A DNA stretch of 64,000 nucleotides from assembly GCA_030263455.1 (NCBI GenBank), contig SZOZ01000001.1, positions 1-64,000 on the forward strand. Reading direction: 5' to 3'. Below, piece by piece: positions 62,705 to 64,000 of the stretch (positions are counted from its first letter, which is position 1; every line of letters starts with the position of its first letter). The position numbers and the translations under genes are program-made. Origin of the DNA: Synechococcales cyanobacterium CNB. Its GTDB lineage: Bacteria; Planctomycetota; Phycisphaerae; Phycisphaerales; UBA1924. Under the pieces are notes generated by a model. That model saw only the letters and a list, made by a program, of their open reading frames with translations. It was not told the origin of the DNA and did not search any database.

Positions 62705-63774
62705 CCCGCGCGACCGTCCATCGAGGCGCTGCGTTCGGCTTCTCGCTCGTCGAGGTGCTGATCGCTGTCTTCGTGCTTGCGCTCGGGCTGCTCGGCCTTG
62801 GCGCGGTCTTCCCCGTTGTCGTGCGCGAGCAGCGCATCGCCTCCGACGCCACCCTCGGCCTCGGCGCGATGAACTCCATCAAGTCCGAACTCACGGCCCG
62901 GACCGACCTGCTCCGGTTCAACCCGGGCACGGGTCTGTACGAGGGCGGCTGGGTCCAGTGGGTTTCCAACGTCACGCAGCAGAACGGACTGCCCTTGAAC
63001 GGTCCCTGGGGCGACTGGCCGGGTTGGAACCCACCGCCCATCGACGCGACCACCGGCGCGGTTCGGCTCGGAACGGGCGGCAGCGCGGTCGAGATCTTCG
63101 TCGGCTCGCGCCTGTTCCCCGCGCCCCACACCGAGGGCGTCGAGCCGCGCTTCGTCTGGGACTTCGTCGGCAAGCGCATCCCGCGGGGCGATCCGAGCGA
63201 CCCCGCCGACGACGCCCTGATGATCGCGCTCTTTCTCCGGCGCATCGACCCGGGCATTCGCCTTCCCGTGCAGCCCGGCGCGGGGCGCATCTCGCTGGCG
63301 CGCACGCTCACGGACGATTCGCTCAAGGAGCCGAACCGGCGTTCGCCTGTCGGCGCGCGCCGCGACGGCACCCCCTCGAACAACGGCCTGAACGAACTGG
63401 GCCGACGCAACTACTCTCGCCCCGTCGTTGCCGAACTCTTCCCCGACTTCCTCGGCCCCGGCGTCGGACAGACGCAGCGCGATCTCATCGCCCTCAGCGA
63501 CACCATGCCGGCGCAGCAGCGCCGACAGTACGAACAGATGCTGGGTCAGACCGGCCAGCGTTTCGTCGACGCGCAGGGCAACGTGTACCGCGTGGTCTCC
63601 GCCACCGTCGTCAACCCGACGCTGCCGATGGCCATCCGGATCGACCCGCCCGTCCCCATGATCCTCCAGGATCTCGACGGCGATGGGGAGATCACTCCCG
63701 CCGACCTCAGCCCGATCACCTTTGTGCCGCAGGCGCCGCCCGTGGATCCGATCGTCTTCGTCATCGAACCGTGA
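62701..63774 (+). CDS. pseudopilin, PilV/GspI-like, with an EF-hand-like loop
   Basis: 357 aa. Leader AAFGFSLVEVLIAVFVLALG with Gly before F and Glu at mature position 5. Residues 324-335 read D-L-D-G-D-G-E-I-T-P-A-D (genomic 63670-63705), an EF-hand/dockerin-like calcium loop close to the C-terminus. The GTG start overlaps the previous stop (GTGA). Function: minor pseudopilin; the C-terminal part is unlike GspI in length. Confidence 0.83.
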   Translation: MTRATVHRGAAFGFSLVEVLIAVFVLALGLLGLGAVFPVVVREQRIASDATLGLGAMNSIKSELTARTDLLRFNPGTGLYEGGWVQWVSNVTQQNGLPLNGPWGDWPGWNPPPIDATTGAVRLGTGGSAVEIFVGSRLFPAPHTEGVEPRFVWDFVGKRIPRGDPSDPADDALMIALFLRRIDPGIRLPVQPGAGRISLARTLTDDSLKEPNRRSPVGARRDGTPSNNGLNELGRRNYSRPVVAELFPDFLGPGVGQTQRDLIALSDTMPAQQRRQYEQMLGQTGQRFVDAQGNVYRVVSATVVNPTLPMAIRIDPPVPMILQDLDGDGEITPADLSPITFVPQAPPVDPIVFVIEP

Positions 63775-63794
63775 GCAGCGAGATGGAGCGAGCC

Positions 63795-64000
63795 ATGAAC
63801 AACCGGGCCGATCGCGACCGTCGCGGCTTCACGCTCATCGAGCTGCTCGTTGCCATCGGCGCGATCGCGCTGATCGCCGTCGGCATCGCGGCGGTCTTTG
63901 AGTCCGTCGGGAGAACCGTCACGGGTGGTCGTCGCGTGAGCCTGCTGAACCAGGCCGCCGCCCAGATCGAGCAGCAGCTCCGCCAGGACTTCCGCGCCAT
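63795..64000 (+). CDS. pseudopilin (partial, runs off the window)
   Basis: First 68 codons only. The leader [20 protein letters not shown] is the canonical prepilin site (Gly before F, Glu at position 5), followed by a membrane helix and SLLNQAAAQIEQQLRQDFRA, typical of PilW/GspJ-like minor pseudopilins. ATG 63795 has GGAG six bases upstream; ATG 63783 is an in-frame alternative. The 3' end is outside the window. Confidence 0.85.
   Translation, partial: MNNRADRDRRGFTLIELLVAIGAIALIAVGIAAVFESVGRTVTGGRRVSLLNQAAAQIEQQLRQDFRA

Overview
This is a GC-rich, gene-dense chromosomal segment that looks like a planctomycete, most likely of class Phycisphaerae. The pointers are a prepilin-like protein with the H-X9-DG C-terminal motif (37732-38454), a secreted protein with an LEPR-XLL-type N-terminal motif (34584-36878), two PEP-CTERM-type C-termini (16309-18606 and 11996-12235), a GC-type dockerin ending in AGCP (44697-47666), an ECF sigma factor next to a membrane Ser/Thr kinase (18692-22000), and lpxA for an outer membrane. 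No rRNA, transposase or CRISPR array was seen.

Layout. (1) 1-461 is non-coding and carries a 21-bp-periodic repeat element that recurs near 12.7 kb. (2) 462-7280 is nuoJKLMN, the membrane arm of complex I, in a tight operon. (3) 7290-11889 on the minus strand is rsfS-aroB-parA-like-hypothetical; the ParA-like ATPase ends in a glycogen-binding (CBM48/AMPK-type) domain, the most unusual architecture here. (4) 11996-12911 is a degraded patch: the tail of a PEP-CTERM protein abuts a decayed DUF1905 gene, followed by the second repeat copy. (5) 12912-15535 is lpxA, a metallo-beta-lactamase-fold hydrolase and a methyltransferase, divergent from lipB. (6) 16309-22578 holds a large PEP-CTERM exported protein, kinase plus sigma factor, and smpB. 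(7) 22688-31681 has a TlpA-like thioredoxin, a membrane protein, lemA, an FAH-family enzyme, mqnD (futalosine menaquinone route), purF, rpsD and a SurA/PpiD-like protein. (8) 31686-34447 is a frameshifted MATE transporter behind a B12-binding/MeaB-type GTPase fusion. (9) 34584-48526 is mainly surface, envelope and stress genes: LEPR-XLL protein, RRM protein, prepilin-like protein, HPF, fibro-slime protein, a frameshifted TPR lipoprotein, a divergent osmC/tetR pair with a palindromic operator, and a beta-propeller multihaem-type dockerin protein. (10) 48666-54190 has a solute symporter, tRNA-Gly(TCC), a DUF2325-like protein, a pseudouridine-synthase-like/methyltransferase fusion and coaB. (11) 54420-64000 is a type IV pilus/type II secretion-like locus: pilB-like, pilT, second pilB-like, pilC, then at least four pseudopilins, running off the window.

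How the parts fit: NADH dehydrogenase plus futalosine-type menaquinone synthesis suggests a quinone-based respiratory chain; several PEP-CTERM, dockerin and LEPR-XLL proteins together with the pilus/secretion locus suggest heavy investment in the cell surface. Two genes (MATE, TPR lipoprotein) carry small deletions with frameshifts, which may be real decay or assembly error.
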